From: Pseudoxanthomonas sp. SE1
GTDB taxonomy: Bacteria; Pseudomonadota; Gammaproteobacteria; Xanthomonadales; Xanthomonadaceae
Direction: 5' to 3'
Assembly: GCF_029542205.1 (NCBI RefSeq)
Contig: NZ_CP113783.1
Span: 3,835,001-3,899,000, forward strand
DNA length: 64,000 nucleotides
Below are positions 41,892 to 50,941 of this stretch, one piece after another. The notes below the pieces were generated by a model. That model searched no databases, had not been told where the DNA came from, and was given only the letters and a program-made list of their open reading frames with translations. Every line of letters starts with the position of its first letter. Within the stretch, counting starts at the first letter, position 1. The position numbers were made by a program, and so were the translations under genes.

Positions 41892-43138
41892 TCTTGTCCT
41901 CCCACCGCCGCGGCGGTATCGGGTGTATGGGCACTGCGGTTCAGCAGGGTCAGCGACACCAGCAGCATCGTCATCGGCACCAGCAGCAGGTAGAAGGCGC
42001 GGGAGCCATCGAAGTGCGCGAACAGCTGGCCGGTGATGAGCGATCCGGTGGTGCCGCCCAATGCGGAGAACACCACGATAAGCCCGGTCATCGCGGCGTG
42101 CCGCGTTTTCGGCAGCGCGCTGAGAACCACCGAATTGATCGTGGGATAGATCGGCGCCATGAGTAGTCCGATCAGCGGGAAAACGTAGGCTGCGGCGGGC
42201 GCATTCCACCAGGTCTGGTCGGGCCGCGCCTGTACGTCCGCCGCCAGCGGCAGCGCCACCAGCACCAGCGCCGCCATCGCCATCACGCAGGCACCCAGCA
42301 CCCAGAACCAGCGCACGCGGCGCAACACGAAACCGCCGCCCAATCGCCCCAGCGCCAGCGACCCGGCGAAGATGCTGGCCGCCTGCACGCTCAACGTGGT
42401 CGGCAGATGCAGGATCTCGCGATTGAAGGTGGGCAACCAGGTGTTGATGGCCTGTTCCATCAGCACGTACAGGAAGGCCGACACCAGGAACACCACCACC
42501 AGCGGCCGACCCAGCAGGCGCAGCATGTCGGCAAAGGACTCGCCGACGGCGTGGCCGTCATGTGCTGCGGACTCGTCCATCTCCGCGCTGGCGAGCAGCG
42601 CAATCACCGCCACGCAGAGGCCGGCGATCACCCAGTACACATCCAGCCAGACCGGGTCGCCGGGTGCTTCCGGATTGATGAAGGCCGCGAACAGCCAGGC
42701 ACTGCCCAGGATGCCGACCATGAACCAGCCCTCGACCGTACTGGTCAGGCCTGCATGCGCTTTAGGGTCATCGGTCAGCAGACCTATGCTCGAATAGACC
42801 GAGACCTTCACCAGCGCGAAGCAGACGCCTACCGTGGCGAACAGCAGCTTGGTCGCCCAGAACGTCTGCAGCAACGGCATGGATGCGCATGCCAACGCCA
42901 CCAGCAGCAGGCCCAGCATCATCGCGCGGCGGTAGCCCAGTCGTGGCAGCGTCGACGCCACCAGGAACGAGGCGATGGCGATGGGCAGGTCCTTGAACGC
43001 CTCCAGCGTCGCCGCGCCCGACTTGCTGACGCCGAAGCCCTGCATCACCTGCAGGATCACCGCGCCAACGGAATTGAGCAGCATGGCGAAGATCATGTAG
43101 GTCAGGATCAACGCCAGCACCATGCGGCTTCGCTTCAT
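41888..43138 (-). CDS. MFS sugar transporter of the trehalose-type locus
   Basis: A 416-residue protein with 12 predicted transmembrane helices. The start MKRSRM at 43138 has GGAG six bases before it; three more Met codons lie upstream. A central charged loop (~ASAEMDESAAHDGH) separates the halves. It resembles the fucose/glucose permease-type MFS members that occur beside TonB-dependent receptors. It probably imports the disaccharide or glucose released in the periplasm. Its stop is coupled to the next gene by ATGA. Confidence 0.9.
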   Translation of the reverse strand: MKRSRMVLALILTYMIFAMLLNSVGAVILQVMQGFGVSKSGAATLEAFKDLPIAIASFLVASTLPRLGYRRAMMLGLLLVALACASMPLLQTFWATKLLFATVGVCFALVKVSVYSSIGLLTDDPKAHAGLTSTVEGWFMVGILGSAWLFAAFINPEAPGDPVWLDVYWVIAGLCVAVIALLASAEMDESAAHDGHAVGESFADMLRLLGRPLVVVFLVSAFLYVLMEQAINTWLPTFNREILHLPTTLSVQAASIFAGSLALGRLGGGFVLRRVRWFWVLGACVMAMAALVLVALPLAADVQARPDQTWWNAPAAAYVFPLIGLLMAPIYPTINSVVLSALPKTRHAAMTGLIVVFSALGGTTGSLITGQLFAHFDGSRAFYLLLVPMTMLLVSLTLLNRSAHTPDTAAAVGGQE

Positions 43139-43248
43139 CATCCACTCCGTGCGCGCCATGCTCGGCACGCATCACTGTGTGATCGCCAGCATGACGACGC
43201 AAGAGGCCGCATGCCATGTATCGCCGCGCGCATGCGCCGCAGCCGCAA

Positions 43249-43283
43249 GGGGACGCCTCCCGGGAGAGGAGGGAGGCGCCCCC
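43249..43283. other. Strong hairpin between TonB receptor and MFS genes
   Basis: A 13-base stem with one mismatch (GGGGACGCCTCCC with GGGAGGCGCCCCC) and a 9-base loop, without a T-tract, lies just after the receptor stop. It may stabilise the receptor mRNA end or reduce read-through into the MFS gene. Confidence 0.6.
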
Positions 43284-43291
43284 GACCGCAC

Positions 43292-45793
43292 TTACCAGCT
43301 GTATTTCGCCTGTACGTTGATCTCACGGCCTTCCAGCGGACGCGCCAGCAGTACGCCACCGGCGGTGGTCGCCGACCCGAAGATGCGCGAGTTGCTCTCG
43401 GTCAGTCCCAGCTCGTTGGTCATGTTGGTGCCGCGCAGGTTGAACTGCCAGTTGTCGCCCACGTTCGCGGTCACGCCGAAGTCCAGCGTCTGGTACGAGC
43501 CCAACTGCTGCAGGCCCGACTGGTCCTGCGTGTGGTCACCCACGTAGGTGTAGGTGATGTACGGCGTCACGTCGCCCCAGCCAGCCTCGATGCGATAGCT
43601 CGGCGTGAACATGGCACGGAACTTCGGCTGGCGCTGCAGCTGCTGGCCCTCGATCGTGGCGCATTGGGAGGTACCGTTGATATCCGTATACGGCACGCAG
43701 GCGTCGTAGTCGGTGTATTCGCCGTCCAGGTAGTTGGCCACCAGCTGCAGGCGCAGGTTGTCGACCGGGGTCAGTGCACCGATGAAGTTCACGCCCACCG
43801 ATTCCGATCCGTAGATCGCCGGCGAACCCACCGGGGTACCAAGGCCATTGGTAGGCTGGTACTGCAGGCCCGTGAACACCCGACGATACGCACTGATGTC
43901 CGCATACAGCAGCGGAGATTGGTACTTGAAGCCAACCTCGTAGTTGCGGATCTTCTGCATCGGCGGGTAGTTGTCGTTCGTCGTACCGCGGATGCCGTTG
44001 TCGAAGTCGAGGAAGTGGCCGCCGGTGTTGACGCGGCCGTAGGCCGACATGTGGTTGGTGAAGGCATAGTTCGCGCCGGCAGTGAAGGCCGGATGGGTCT
44101 TGTCGTAGGTGTTGCGCGCGAACGTGCCGTTGCAGGTTTCCACATTGTTGTCGTACAGCGTGTTGGGATTGCCATCCAGTCCGCCTGGGCCCGACGAGCT
44201 GCGGTTGCAGACATTGCTGGTGGCGTCCTGGTTCTCGACGCGGCCGGACAGGTCCAGCAGCCACTTGCCGACGCGCCACATGTCGGACACGTACAGCGCG
44301 GTGTTGGTGGCGCGGCCGTTCTGGGCGATGTGGTAGCCACCGAAGTCCGCGAAGCCCTGGCTGTCGGTGCGCTGGTAGGTCTGGCCGCCGTCGACGTAGC
44401 TGACGGTGATCGGCGTGGCGTTGGGCTCGTTGGTCATCAGCATCTGGTTGCCGAGGGACCACTTGTCGCTCATCGAATAGTGGTTGACATATACGCCGAC
44501 CGTCAGCGTATTGCCCTCGAACAGATCCTTGCTCAGGCGGAAGTCGTTGTTGAACGCCTTCAGTTCCTTGTGGATGTACCACCAGCCCTGCTGGATGACG
44601 CTCTGCGTCAGCGGCACCGCACCGCCGCCGACATAGGTCGCCGTCGCCGAACCCGCCGGCAGCTGGAAGCCACCCGGCGTACCGGCCGTGTACAGCATGT
44701 CCTGCAGCGTCGCCGGATTGTTGCCGGAGAACAGTGCGTTGGTGTCCATGTCGCCCTGGGTGAACAGGAACTTGTCGCTGATCGACCACCCGTTGCCGAA
44801 CGAATAGTCGAAGTTGCCGCCAGCGAACACCACATCGGCACCGCGTCCGTTGGCCAAGTCCGCGTCGACCGGACTGCCCGGATAGTTCGGCAGGCGCACA
44901 TGACGGATGGCCTGGCTGTAGTACGTATCCTTCAGCGGATCGAAGCCCGGATATGCGCTGAAGTCGTCCTCGCCCCGCTGGATCAGCGGGATGGGCGTGA
45001 TGAACTGGTTCTTGTCGTTGAGGTAGCGCGCGTACAGCGTGAGGCGACCGCTGTCGAAATCGCGCGACAGGGTACCGGTCAGCTGTCCGCCCTTGTCGGC
45101 CTTGAAGCCGGGATCGCGCACGCCGTCTGACTCGCGCCAGAAACCGCCGACGCTGCCGTACCAGTTCTCGGAGACCTTGAAGCCAGCGAAGCCGTCGAGC
45201 CGCCACAGTCCTTCATTGCCGTATGTCAGACCCACGCTGCCGGAGGGTTCGTCGGTGCCGGTCTTCAGGAAGAAGTTGGCACTGGCACCCATCTGGCCGT
45301 CAGCGAACACCACCGAGGGTCCGCCCTGCAGGATCTCCACCGCTTCCACCGTATCGTCCAGGCGGAACATCGAGGTGGTTTCGAAGAACGACAGCGTCGG
45401 CATGCCGTACAGCGGCGAGCCCATCAGCAACGTGGAGAAGTACGGCGCGTCGCCCCCCCCGGGGAAGCCGGCGATCTCGATGTTGGCGCCCGTCTGGCCA
45501 CCGGTGGATTCCGGCCACATGCCGGGTGAGATCTTCAACAGGTCGGCCGTGCTCTTCGGATTGGCCTGTTTGATCTGTTCGGCATTGGCGGTGACGATGT
45601 TGAAGCTGGCTTCCAGCTTGCGCACGCCGCCGGCAGAGGCGGAACCGGACACCACCACGGCGTCCAGGGTGGTGGCATCCGCCTGCTTCTCGGTGGGCGC
45701 GGCGTCCTGCGCCAGGACGGCGCCGGGCGCCAGCGCCGCGGCGATGGCGGCGGACAGGGCATAACGGATCAAGTGTGGCTTGCGGTACTGCAT
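43292..45793 (-). CDS. TonB-dependent receptor for sugar uptake
   Basis: An 833-residue outer-membrane receptor. A signal peptide ending APGAVLA-QDA (~residue 28) is followed by a TonB-box-like TLDAVVVSGSA, a plug domain (~55-170) and a 22-strand barrel ending KYSW (terminal aromatic residue). Two Cys pairs in extracellular loops (CNRSS...ETCNG, ACVPY...SQCA) could form disulfides. It lies between GH65 and MFS genes, so the ligand is probably an alpha-glucoside rather than a siderophore (inference). Confidence 0.93.
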   Translation of the reverse strand: MQYRKPHLIRYALSAAIAAALAPGAVLAQDAAPTEKQADATTLDAVVVSGSASAGGVRKLEASFNIVTANAEQIKQANPKSTADLLKISPGMWPESTGGQTGANIEIAGFPGGGDAPYFSTLLMGSPLYGMPTLSFFETTSMFRLDDTVEAVEILQGGPSVVFADGQMGASANFFLKTGTDEPSGSVGLTYGNEGLWRLDGFAGFKVSENWYGSVGGFWRESDGVRDPGFKADKGGQLTGTLSRDFDSGRLTLYARYLNDKNQFITPIPLIQRGEDDFSAYPGFDPLKDTYYSQAIRHVRLPNYPGSPVDADLANGRGADVVFAGGNFDYSFGNGWSISDKFLFTQGDMDTNALFSGNNPATLQDMLYTAGTPGGFQLPAGSATATYVGGGAVPLTQSVIQQGWWYIHKELKAFNNDFRLSKDLFEGNTLTVGVYVNHYSMSDKWSLGNQMLMTNEPNATPITVSYVDGGQTYQRTDSQGFADFGGYHIAQNGRATNTALYVSDMWRVGKWLLDLSGRVENQDATSNVCNRSSSGPGGLDGNPNTLYDNNVETCNGTFARNTYDKTHPAFTAGANYAFTNHMSAYGRVNTGGHFLDFDNGIRGTTNDNYPPMQKIRNYEVGFKYQSPLLYADISAYRRVFTGLQYQPTNGLGTPVGSPAIYGSESVGVNFIGALTPVDNLRLQLVANYLDGEYTDYDACVPYTDINGTSQCATIEGQQLQRQPKFRAMFTPSYRIEAGWGDVTPYITYTYVGDHTQDQSGLQQLGSYQTLDFGVTANVGDNWQFNLRGTNMTNELGLTESNSRIFGSATTAGGVLLARPLEGREINVQAKYSW

Positions 45794-45866
45794 GGTCTCT
45801 CCCTCCGGGGTACTGCATGTTGTGATGGTGGTGGTCTGCCGCCGCGGCTTCTGTGGCCAGGTGCGG

Positions 45867-48800
45867 TCAAGGCGAAACGAACGTCCTCAGGTCGAACTCG
45901 GCGATGCGGGGAATCACGGCGTCGGCGTGGCGCAGCGCGCGCGCATCGCCGATGCCCACGGCGGCCATGCCGGCGGCGTGGATGGCCTCGATGCCGGCGG
46001 CGGCGTCCTCCACCCCGATGCACAGGTGCGCGGGCACGCCCAGCGCGGCCGCGACATCCAGGAAAATGGCCGGGTCGGGCTTGGCGCGGACGATGCGGCC
46101 GGCGTCGGCGATGTAGTCGAAGCAGTCGGCGATGCCGAGCTTTTCCAGCAATGCCGGCGCGTTGCGGCTGGCGGACGCCAGCCCGAGCTTCAGACCCGCG
46201 GCACGCGCGGCATCCAGCACCTCGCGCACGCCGTCGAACAGGTCCTGCGGTCCGACGTTGGCGATCTCCTGCACGTAGTAGCCGTTCTTGGTGTCGGCCA
46301 GCGCGCGCTTCTCGTCCGCGCTGTAGGCACGGGATGCGCGCTCCAGGATGATCTCCAGCGATGCCATCCGGTCCACGCCTTTCAGGCGCTCGTTGACCTG
46401 CAGGTCGAACGGCACGCCGATCTCGTCGGCCAGCCGCTTCCATGCCCGGTAGTGCGTGTGCGCGGTGTCGGTCAGCACGCCATCCAGGTCGAAGACCAGG
46501 GCACGGCAGGCGCGTGGGAACGCGGCTTTCGGCGGCGACGGTACGGCAAGCGGCAATGTGGCTTCCCGCCCTGGCTTCAGCACCACCTCGCTCCCCACAT
46601 GCGTGAAGGCGAGCAGGTCGCCCTCGTCCAGCCGATAGCGCACGCCCCGCGCATCCACGTCCACCCGCAGTGCGCAACCGCGCCAACGCAGGTTGAAGCC
46701 ATAGCCCTTCCAGGCAGCCGGCAGCGTCGGCGCGAACTGCAGGCGACCGCCCACGATGCGCAGTCCGCCGAAACCCTGCACCAGCCCCAGCCAGCTGCCC
46801 GCCATCGCCGCCATGTGCACGCCGTGGTCGGTGTTGCCATGCAGGTCATCCAGGTCCACGCGCAGGCTGGCGTCGAAGTAGCGCCATGCCTTTTCATCGT
46901 GTCCGACTTCGCTGGCGAGGATGCCGTACACGGGCGCCGACAGCGTGGAATCGTGGGTGGTGACCGCCTCGTAGTAGTCGAAGTCGCGACGCTTCGTTCC
47001 CAGCGGGATGCCGTCACCTGCCAGCACCAGCGCCATCGCCACGTCGGCCTGCTTGCAGACCTGGTGGCGGTACAGCGTGAGCGGGTGGTAGTCGAGCAGC
47101 AGCGGACGATGCGGCCCTTCGCGCTTCGGGAACGGCCAACGCGGCTTGGCGAGGAAGTCGTCGTCCTGCGGGTGGATGCCGAGCGCGGCATCGACCGGCA
47201 GATGCATCGCATCGGCGGCGCGTTGCCACAGCGCGACTTCGTCGGCGTCCAGTCCGATGCGGGCCGCCAGCACGCGCAGCGCCTCCGGGCGGTCGACCGA
47301 CAACCGGTTCCATGCCTCGACGGCGCGCTGCAGGTGCCGCTGCGCCATGCGGTTGGTGTACCAGTTGTTGTTGACCAGCGTGGTGTACTCGTCGGGCCCG
47401 GTCACTTCATGGATGCAGAACGCGCCATCGAGGCGCGGATTGAAATGCCCGGCCTGCGGCCAGATGCGCGCGGTCTCGAAAAGAATCTCGGCGCCAGCCT
47501 CGCTGAGGAAGTCGAGATCATCGCTGGCGTCGAGATAAAGCCCGATCCCGTAGGCGATGGCGGCGTTGATGTGGTACGCCGCCGAGCCACTGGGATAGTG
47601 CGCGGAACATTCGCGGCCGGCGATGGTGCGCCACGGGTACAGCGCGCCGCGGGGATGGTTCATCGCGCGCGCGGTGTCGCGCGCGCCGTCGAGCGTGCGG
47701 AAGCGGTACATCAGCATCGCGCGCGCCACGTCCGGCGCGGTGAATGCCATGACGGGCAGCACGAAGGCTTCGGTATCCCAGAAGCAGTGGCCTTCGTAGC
47801 CTTCGCCGGTGATGCCCTTGGCCGCCGTCCCGGTGATGCCATCGCGGCCGGCCGACTGCAGCAGGTGGAACAGGTTGAAGCGCAGCGCCAGCTCCGCGGC
47901 CGGATCGCCGTCCACCGACAGGCCGGCGCGCTGCCAGAAGGCCTGCATCGCGTCGGCCTGCGCGCCGGCGATGCCGTCGAACCCTTCGCGCAGCGCCCGC
48001 GCCAGCACGGCGTCCACCCCGTCCTGCGCATGGCCATTGCCGTCGTCGTAGGCCACGAATTTCTCGACCACCACCGATGCGCCAGGCGTCAGCGTCGCCG
48101 TGTAGCGCTGTTCGACACGACCCGCAGTGGCGGCGGCACTCTCGAAGACGAGGCCGGGCGACAGGCGATGGTGCTGCGCGCACACCAGCGCCACGCCACT
48201 GTGATGGGTGCGCTGGGTCAGCCGCGCGCCATCGGCATCGGCGTGTTCGTCCGACACCTGCAGATCCTTGCCGCCATGCACGCCGATGCGGGGATCGTCG
48301 CCCTGCTCCACCGCCTGGCGCCCGGTCTCGATCGACGAGCGCAGCGTCAGCGGACCGGCGTAGTCGATGGAGGCGACTTCGAAGCGGATTGCCAGCAGCG
48401 CCCGCTCGGCCAACGGCACTACGCGACGCGCGCGGATTTCCAGGGTGTGGCCCTGCGCGGTCTTCAGGCGCAGGCGGCGGACCAGTGCGCCGGCAGCGAG
48501 ATCGAGCGTGCGTTCGAAGTCCAGCCATTCGGCCTCCAGCAGGCGCAGGGGCACGTCACCGAGCTGCAGGCGGATGTGCTTGCCCTCGGCCACCGGCACG
48601 CGCGTATCGGTGCTGCGGGTGAAGCCGGGGAAGCGCTCGTGGTAGTGGATCGGGTTCTGTTCGAACACGCTGGACAGGAACGTGCCGTCGCTGGCGCTGT
48701 CGCCTTCCTCCAGCGCGCCACGCACGCCCAGCGTGCCGTTGGCCAGGGCGAACAGCGTTTCATCGCGCGCGGCACGCGCGGTGTCGATCCCGCGGTGTGT

Positions 48801-48890
48801 GAGCCGCCAAGGATCCTGTCGCGCCAGGCCGACATCGCCGGCTTCGCCGACGGTGACCGCTGCTTCTTTCCTGCCCTGTTCCACCGACAT
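45867..48890 (-). CDS. GH65 alpha-glucoside phosphorylase fused to beta-phosphoglucomutase
   Basis: About 1007 residues, cytosolic. Residues ~30-760 are GH65: an N-terminal beta-sandwich, a helical barrel with general acid E501 in GPDEY, and a small C-terminal sheet. Residues ~795-1007 are a HAD-type beta-phosphoglucomutase with D801 and D803 in DLDGV. GH65 phosphorylases cleave trehalose, maltose, kojibiose or nigerose with inversion to beta-glucose 1-phosphate, which the fused mutase turns into glucose 6-phosphate. The specificity is not readable here, but the trehalase in the operon favours trehalose. The frame runs up to a TTG at 48968 inside the operator; ATG 48890 is preferred. First gene of the operon after lacI. 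Confidence 0.93.
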   Translation of the reverse strand: MSVEQGRKEAAVTVGEAGDVGLARQDPWRLTHRGIDTARAARDETLFALANGTLGVRGALEEGDSASDGTFLSSVFEQNPIHYHERFPGFTRSTDTRVPVAEGKHIRLQLGDVPLRLLEAEWLDFERTLDLAAGALVRRLRLKTAQGHTLEIRARRVVPLAERALLAIRFEVASIDYAGPLTLRSSIETGRQAVEQGDDPRIGVHGGKDLQVSDEHADADGARLTQRTHHSGVALVCAQHHRLSPGLVFESAAATAGRVEQRYTATLTPGASVVVEKFVAYDDGNGHAQDGVDAVLARALREGFDGIAGAQADAMQAFWQRAGLSVDGDPAAELALRFNLFHLLQSAGRDGITGTAAKGITGEGYEGHCFWDTEAFVLPVMAFTAPDVARAMLMYRFRTLDGARDTARAMNHPRGALYPWRTIAGRECSAHYPSGSAAYHINAAIAYGIGLYLDASDDLDFLSEAGAEILFETARIWPQAGHFNPRLDGAFCIHEVTGPDEYTTLVNNNWYTNRMAQRHLQRAVEAWNRLSVDRPEALRVLAARIGLDADEVALWQRAADAMHLPVDAALGIHPQDDDFLAKPRWPFPKREGPHRPLLLDYHPLTLYRHQVCKQADVAMALVLAGDGIPLGTKRRDFDYYEAVTTHDSTLSAPVYGILASEVGHDEKAWRYFDASLRVDLDDLHGNTDHGVHMAAMAGSWLGLVQGFGGLRIVGGRLQFAPTLPAAWKGYGFNLRWRGCALRVDVDARGVRYRLDEGDLLAFTHVGSEVVLKPGREATLPLAVPSPPKAAFPRACRALVFDLDGVLTDTAHTHYRAWKRLADEIGVPFDLQVNERLKGVDRMASLEIILERASRAYSADEKRALADTKNGYYVQEIANVGPQDLFDGVREVLDAARAAGLKLGLASASRNAPALLEKLGIADCFDYIADAGRIVRAKPDPAIFLDVAAALGVPAHLCIGVEDAAAGIEAIHAAGMAAVGIGDARALRHADAVIPRIAEFDLRTFVSP

Positions 48891-48952
48891 TCCCGCGCTG
48901 GCCTCTGGTCCCTGCCGGGCTGGCAGCCCGGGCGGAGGCACGCTAGGAGTCG

Positions 48953-48982
48953 TTGTTATCGATGTCAAGTTATCGATGTCAA
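48953..48982 (-). promoter_or_regulatory. Tandem LacI-type operators overlapping the GH65 promoter
   Basis: Two direct copies of GTTATCGATGTCAA (48955-48968 and 48969-48982), each centred on ATCGAT as in LacI-family operators, lie at exactly one 14-base period. On the minus strand TTGACA (-35, 48977-48982) and GATAAC (-10, 48955-48960) with a 16-base spacer fall inside them, so binding would block RNA polymerase. The likely repressor is the LacI protein encoded just upstream. Confidence 0.7.
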
Positions 48983-49132
48983 TTCACATGAGCGGCAGGG
49001 TCCGGCGCGCGACGACGTGCCACGCAGGCACCCTTAAATCCAGCAGATTCAATGCGTTGCATATAGCTTCCGCTGCTGCGACCGCGCAGAATGTCTACCG
49101 GGTAGCCGCTGCAATGCAACAGCGCCCTGCGC

Positions 49133-50158
49133 TCAGGTCGTGCGGACCACCAGGTGGGTCGGCAGGGTCTCGGATCCGGCCGCTTCGCCCTCGATCAGGG
49201 CACGGACCTTGCGCGCCAGCAGCACGCCGGCGTCGATGAAGTTCTGGTGCACGGACGTCAGCGGCGGCACGTAGGTGGCGCCCAGCGGCGTGTCGTCGTA
49301 CCCGATCACCGACACGTCCTCCGGTACGCGACGGCCGCGCTCGATCAGCGCGCGGATCGCGCCAATGGCGAGCAGGTCGCTGGCGGCGAACAGCGCGTCG
49401 ACCTGGGCATGCGTGTCCAGCAACGCATGCACGGCTTCCGCCCCTGCTCCGACGGTGAAACTGGCAACGGTCGGGGTCAGGGGCGTGATGCCATGTTCGG
49501 CCAATGTGGCGATGAAGCCTTCGAGGCGCTCGGCGAACTCGCCGTGCGCGGGATCGCCGAGAAACGCCGGCCGGCGGCGACCGAGTGCGATGAAGCGCTC
49601 CGCCGCCAGCGCGCCGCCGCGACGGTTGTCACTGCCGACGACGACCTGCGACTCGTGCCGGCTGACCGCACCCCAGACCACCATGGGCCGGCCCCAGCGC
49701 TGCACCGTGTGCATCGCATCCTCGTGCGCGCCCTGCCCCAGCAGGATCACACCGTCAGCCGCCTGCACATTCGGCAACGCGCCGCCCTGCAGCGAGGTCA
49801 GCAGGACGCTGTAGCCGGTCGTTGTGAGTTCCTGTGTGATGCCGCCGAGCAGGTCGAGCGGATAGGGACCGGACATCTGGCGCTCGACGGTGGGCTTCAT
49901 CTCCACCACCACGGCCACGGTCATGCTGCGGCGGAGCTTGAGGTTGCGTGCGCTCACGTTGAACGCATAGCCGTACTGCTTCGCGATCTGGCGCACGCGT
50001 TCGCGCGTTTCGGTGTTCACCAGCGGGCTGTCGCGCAACGCGCGGGAGACGGTGATGGCCGAAACGCCGGCCACCTTCGCCAGATCCGCCATCGTCAGGT
50101 GGCCGCCCGGCGTCGGCAGGTCGGTCCCGGACCGTGGCTTGCGCTTGGAAGGGGGCAT
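49133..50158 (-). CDS. LacI-family transcriptional regulator
   Basis: A 341-residue cytosolic repressor. The N-terminal helix-turn-helix ADLAKVAGVSAITVSRAL (residues ~24-41) and hinge are followed by a periplasmic-binding-protein-like sugar domain, ending with the typical LTSVHQNF segment. The start at 50158 has GGAAG upstream. It lies 242 bases before the GH65 gene in the same direction and presumably controls the locus, with a sugar of the pathway as inducer. Confidence 0.93.
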   Translation of the reverse strand: MPPSKRKPRSGTDLPTPGGHLTMADLAKVAGVSAITVSRALRDSPLVNTETRERVRQIAKQYGYAFNVSARNLKLRRSMTVAVVVEMKPTVERQMSGPYPLDLLGGITQELTTTGYSVLLTSLQGGALPNVQAADGVILLGQGAHEDAMHTVQRWGRPMVVWGAVSRHESQVVVGSDNRRGGALAAERFIALGRRRPAFLGDPAHGEFAERLEGFIATLAEHGITPLTPTVASFTVGAGAEAVHALLDTHAQVDALFAASDLLAIGAIRALIERGRRVPEDVSVIGYDDTPLGATYVPPLTSVHQNFIDAGVLLARKVRALIEGEAAGSETLPTHLVVRTT

Positions 50159-50163
50159 ACGGG

Positions 50164-50613
50164 TCACTTCCGTGCGCGACCTGCTTCGTGGTGTGCAATG
50201 CGCGCCTCCACCGGCGTCGAGGCGATCACCGCGCCGATCACCTGGGGCAACAGGTCGTCCAACACCTTGAAGCGCAGGCAGCTCTTGCCCATGTCCAGCT
50301 TCATGCCGGCATCCGCATAGGCGTTGCGGAGCGCAACGTCCTGGGCGGAGTTTTCGTGGCACAGCGTCAGGTACAGCGCGTAGTACTGCTTCTGCGCCGC
50401 CAGTGCGACATACGACAGCGGCTGCTTGTTGTAGGTGGTCGGATAGCGCGACAGCGGGATCTCCCAGCTCACCATGCCCCAGTTCATCGCCTCGACGTAG
50501 CCGGCAGGCAGGTGCCGGTTGACCAGGTCGCGTACCGCCGACATGACGGCCCGCCGCTCCTCCGGCAGTTCCGCCAGGTATTCATCGACCGTCTTCGCCT
50601 TGCTGCTGGCCAT
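50164..50613 (-). CDS. DUF1801 (YdhG-like) protein
   Basis: A 149-residue cytosolic protein. The start at 50613 follows GAGGAG. The blocks VDEYLAELPEERRA, MNWGMVSW and MGKSCLRFK are those of the DUF1801 family, whose biochemical role is not established. It ends five bases before lacI begins, so a shared transcript is possible though the functions look unrelated. Confidence 0.85.
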   Translation of the reverse strand: MASSKAKTVDEYLAELPEERRAVMSAVRDLVNRHLPAGYVEAMNWGMVSWEIPLSRYPTTYNKQPLSYVALAAQKQYYALYLTLCHENSAQDVALRNAYADAGMKLDMGKSCLRFKVLDDLLPQVIGAVIASTPVEARIAHHEAGRARK

Positions 50614-50941
50614 GGGCATCGCTCCTCGTCGCGCCGAGATTAACGCAACCACGCGACCGGTGTCGTGGACCGCCGCACCTTGAGCGACGCGTGACCGGAC
50701 AACGCTACCTCCGCACGGCGTGGTGGGATATGACGTACTTCTTCCGGTCAGCGACATGCACGCGCGGTGAAATGCACATGAATCGAGCGCGATATTCGAA
50801 CGGATTCGCCATTCGTTCACGTCGCGACGTGGGAGACGTTCATGCGCGAATGGTTACGGTGCGCTCGCCCTGATGGCGACGACGCAGCACATGCGCATCG
50901 CACGGAAGGGACATAAGAAAACACCAACAGGAGATGCCTGC
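50614..50941. other. 328-base intergenic region between divergent genes
   Basis: The gap holds the promoters of the DUF1801 gene (-) and the OmpW-like gene (+). A perfect palindrome CACGTCGCGACGTG lies at 50818-50831, and the GGAG ribosome site of the OmpW-like gene at 50930-50933. No convincing coding frame is visible. Confidence 0.55.

Noticed and set aside
42407-45130. 907-residue open frame on the plus strand
   Set aside because: Antisense to the TonB-dependent receptor and MFS genes, with no recognisable domain.
45780-49037. 1085-residue open frame on the plus strand
   Set aside because: It lies opposite the GH65-phosphoglucomutase gene and the composition (His/Val/Ala/Arg-rich) is that of an antisense shadow in GC-rich DNA.
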